Origin: Didymella arachidicola | Taxonomy: Eukaryota > Ascomycota > Dothideomycetes > Pleosporales > Didymellaceae | Direction: 5' to 3' | Assembly (NCBI GenBank): GCA_016630955.3 | Contig: CM049989.1 | Span: 62,001-126,000, forward strand | Length of the DNA stretch: 64,000 nt | Shown here: positions 63,577-64,000 of the stretch, piece after piece | How positions within the stretch are numbered: position 1 is the stretch's first letter | Layout of the letters: each line of letters starts with the position of its first letter | Translations under genes and position numbers: made by a program | Notes under the pieces: model-generated | Told to the model about the DNA's origin: nothing | The model's database searches: none | What the model saw: the letters and a program-made list of their open reading frames with translations, nothing else

Positions 63577-64000
63577 TTAGAGCTTCGTCAGCTCTGGGGT
63601 ACCTTTAGCGCGCGGCTCCGAGAAGCGAGTCTCCACAAAGCACTTGAGCCAGCCCTCCGCGCGCTGCTCCTGCATGTAGTATCCTTTGGCGATATCCTCA
63701 ACACCGATACGGTGTGTCACCATGGCCGTTGGGTCTACCTCTCCGCTTTCAATCTTTGGTAGAAGTTCGTCCCAGTCTGTGTTATAAGTTAGTATGCACC
63801 TAGGCTTTTGTCGGGAGAGCTTACACTTCTGCACAGGTGTTTGACCGCATCCTACGAGCGTGATGCCGCGCTCCATAAGAGCTCCGATATTGAAATGGTT
63901 CGTAACTGCGTCCAGGTCAACGACGATATTGTTCAGTGAGCCATGGAAACACTTACAGCCGACATAGTCAGCGATGATGCCGACTCTGCCAAACTTCCGG
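63577..64000 (-). CDS. zinc-type alcohol dehydrogenase (MDR family), C-terminal part
   Basis: The gene runs off the right edge. Exons 64000-63957, 63905-63825 and 63776-63577 join in frame through introns of 51 and 48 nt (GTAAGT and GTAAGC donors, GACGCAG and AACACAG acceptors, CTAAC branch in the second). The protein reads RKFGRVGIIADYVG, the end of the Rossmann fold, then ALMERGITLVGCGQTPVQKY, DELLPKIESGEVDP, TAMVTHRIGVEDIAKGYY and a C-terminal tail. This matches medium-chain dehydrogenases that act on alcohols or formaldehyde with NAD(P). The catalytic zinc ligands lie in the missing N-terminal half, so substrate class cannot be decided here. It is the first ordinary metabolic gene after the transposon island. 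Confidence 0.82.
   Translation of the reverse strand, partial: RKFGRVGIIADYVGCKCFHGSLNNIVVDLDAVTNHFNIGALMERGITLVGCGQTPVQKCKLSRQKPRCILTYNTDWDELLPKIESGEVDPTAMVTHRIGVEDIAKGYYMQEQRAEGWLKCFVETRFSEPRAKGTPELTKL

Overview
The window looks like an accessory, transposon-rich segment of a filamentous ascomycete genome (Pezizomycotina; Dothideomycetes is my inference). The evidence is: genes split by 44-63 nt introns with GTAAGT/GTACGT-like donors and CTAAC/CTGAC-like branch sites; a fungal-type bZIP factor and a CHR transporter with spliced exons; Fot1/pogo-type DNA transposons; a Tad-like LINE; and repeats degraded almost only by C:G to T:A transitions, the signature of repeat-induced point mutation (RIP). 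I saw no rRNA, tRNA or CRISPR array.

Positions 1-13.3 kb are a sparse gene region. It holds a two- or three-exon unknown gene (1250-2157), a RING-like gene (3403-4052), a coiled-coil protein (4942-5958), a degenerate ~60 bp tandem repeat, a pyrimidine-rich microsatellite just upstream of a large coiled-coil protein (8040-9719), and a J-domain co-chaperone (10618-11450, minus). Positions 13.3-17.2 kb hold two pogo-like transposons end to end (TE-A copy 1 and TE-B) inside a perfect 32-bp palindrome.

Positions 17.2-35.4 kb carry mostly small, lineage-specific spliced genes: a cysteine-rich protein broken by one stop, a possible myristoylated protein, an internally repetitive acidic protein (22682-23783), a RING-like protein (27188-27772), a single-pass membrane protein with a cysteine-rich ectodomain (28849-30072) and an unknown two-exon gene (31834-32651).

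Positions 35.4-63.4 kb are a nested transposon island. TE-C, with a dead catalytic residue, is interrupted by an intact second copy of TE-A. TE-D occurs twice, at equal length and identical in its transposase. TE-E is intact. RIP-degraded relatives, MITE-like elements and a Tad-like LINE fill the rest. A small gene island at 44.9-48.6 kb sits inside the TE island: a four-exon CHR (chromate family) transporter and a bZIP regulator, divergently arranged. The right edge (63577-64000) is the C-terminal part of a zinc-type alcohol dehydrogenase.

The most interesting signals concern the transposons. All families carry a private motif doubled inside each terminal inverted repeat (TIR). Three of the elements sit at the exact centre of a palindromic TA target. 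Elements repeatedly insert at TA dinucleotides at or within the ends of other elements. Pristine copies lie beside heavily RIP-mutated relatives.
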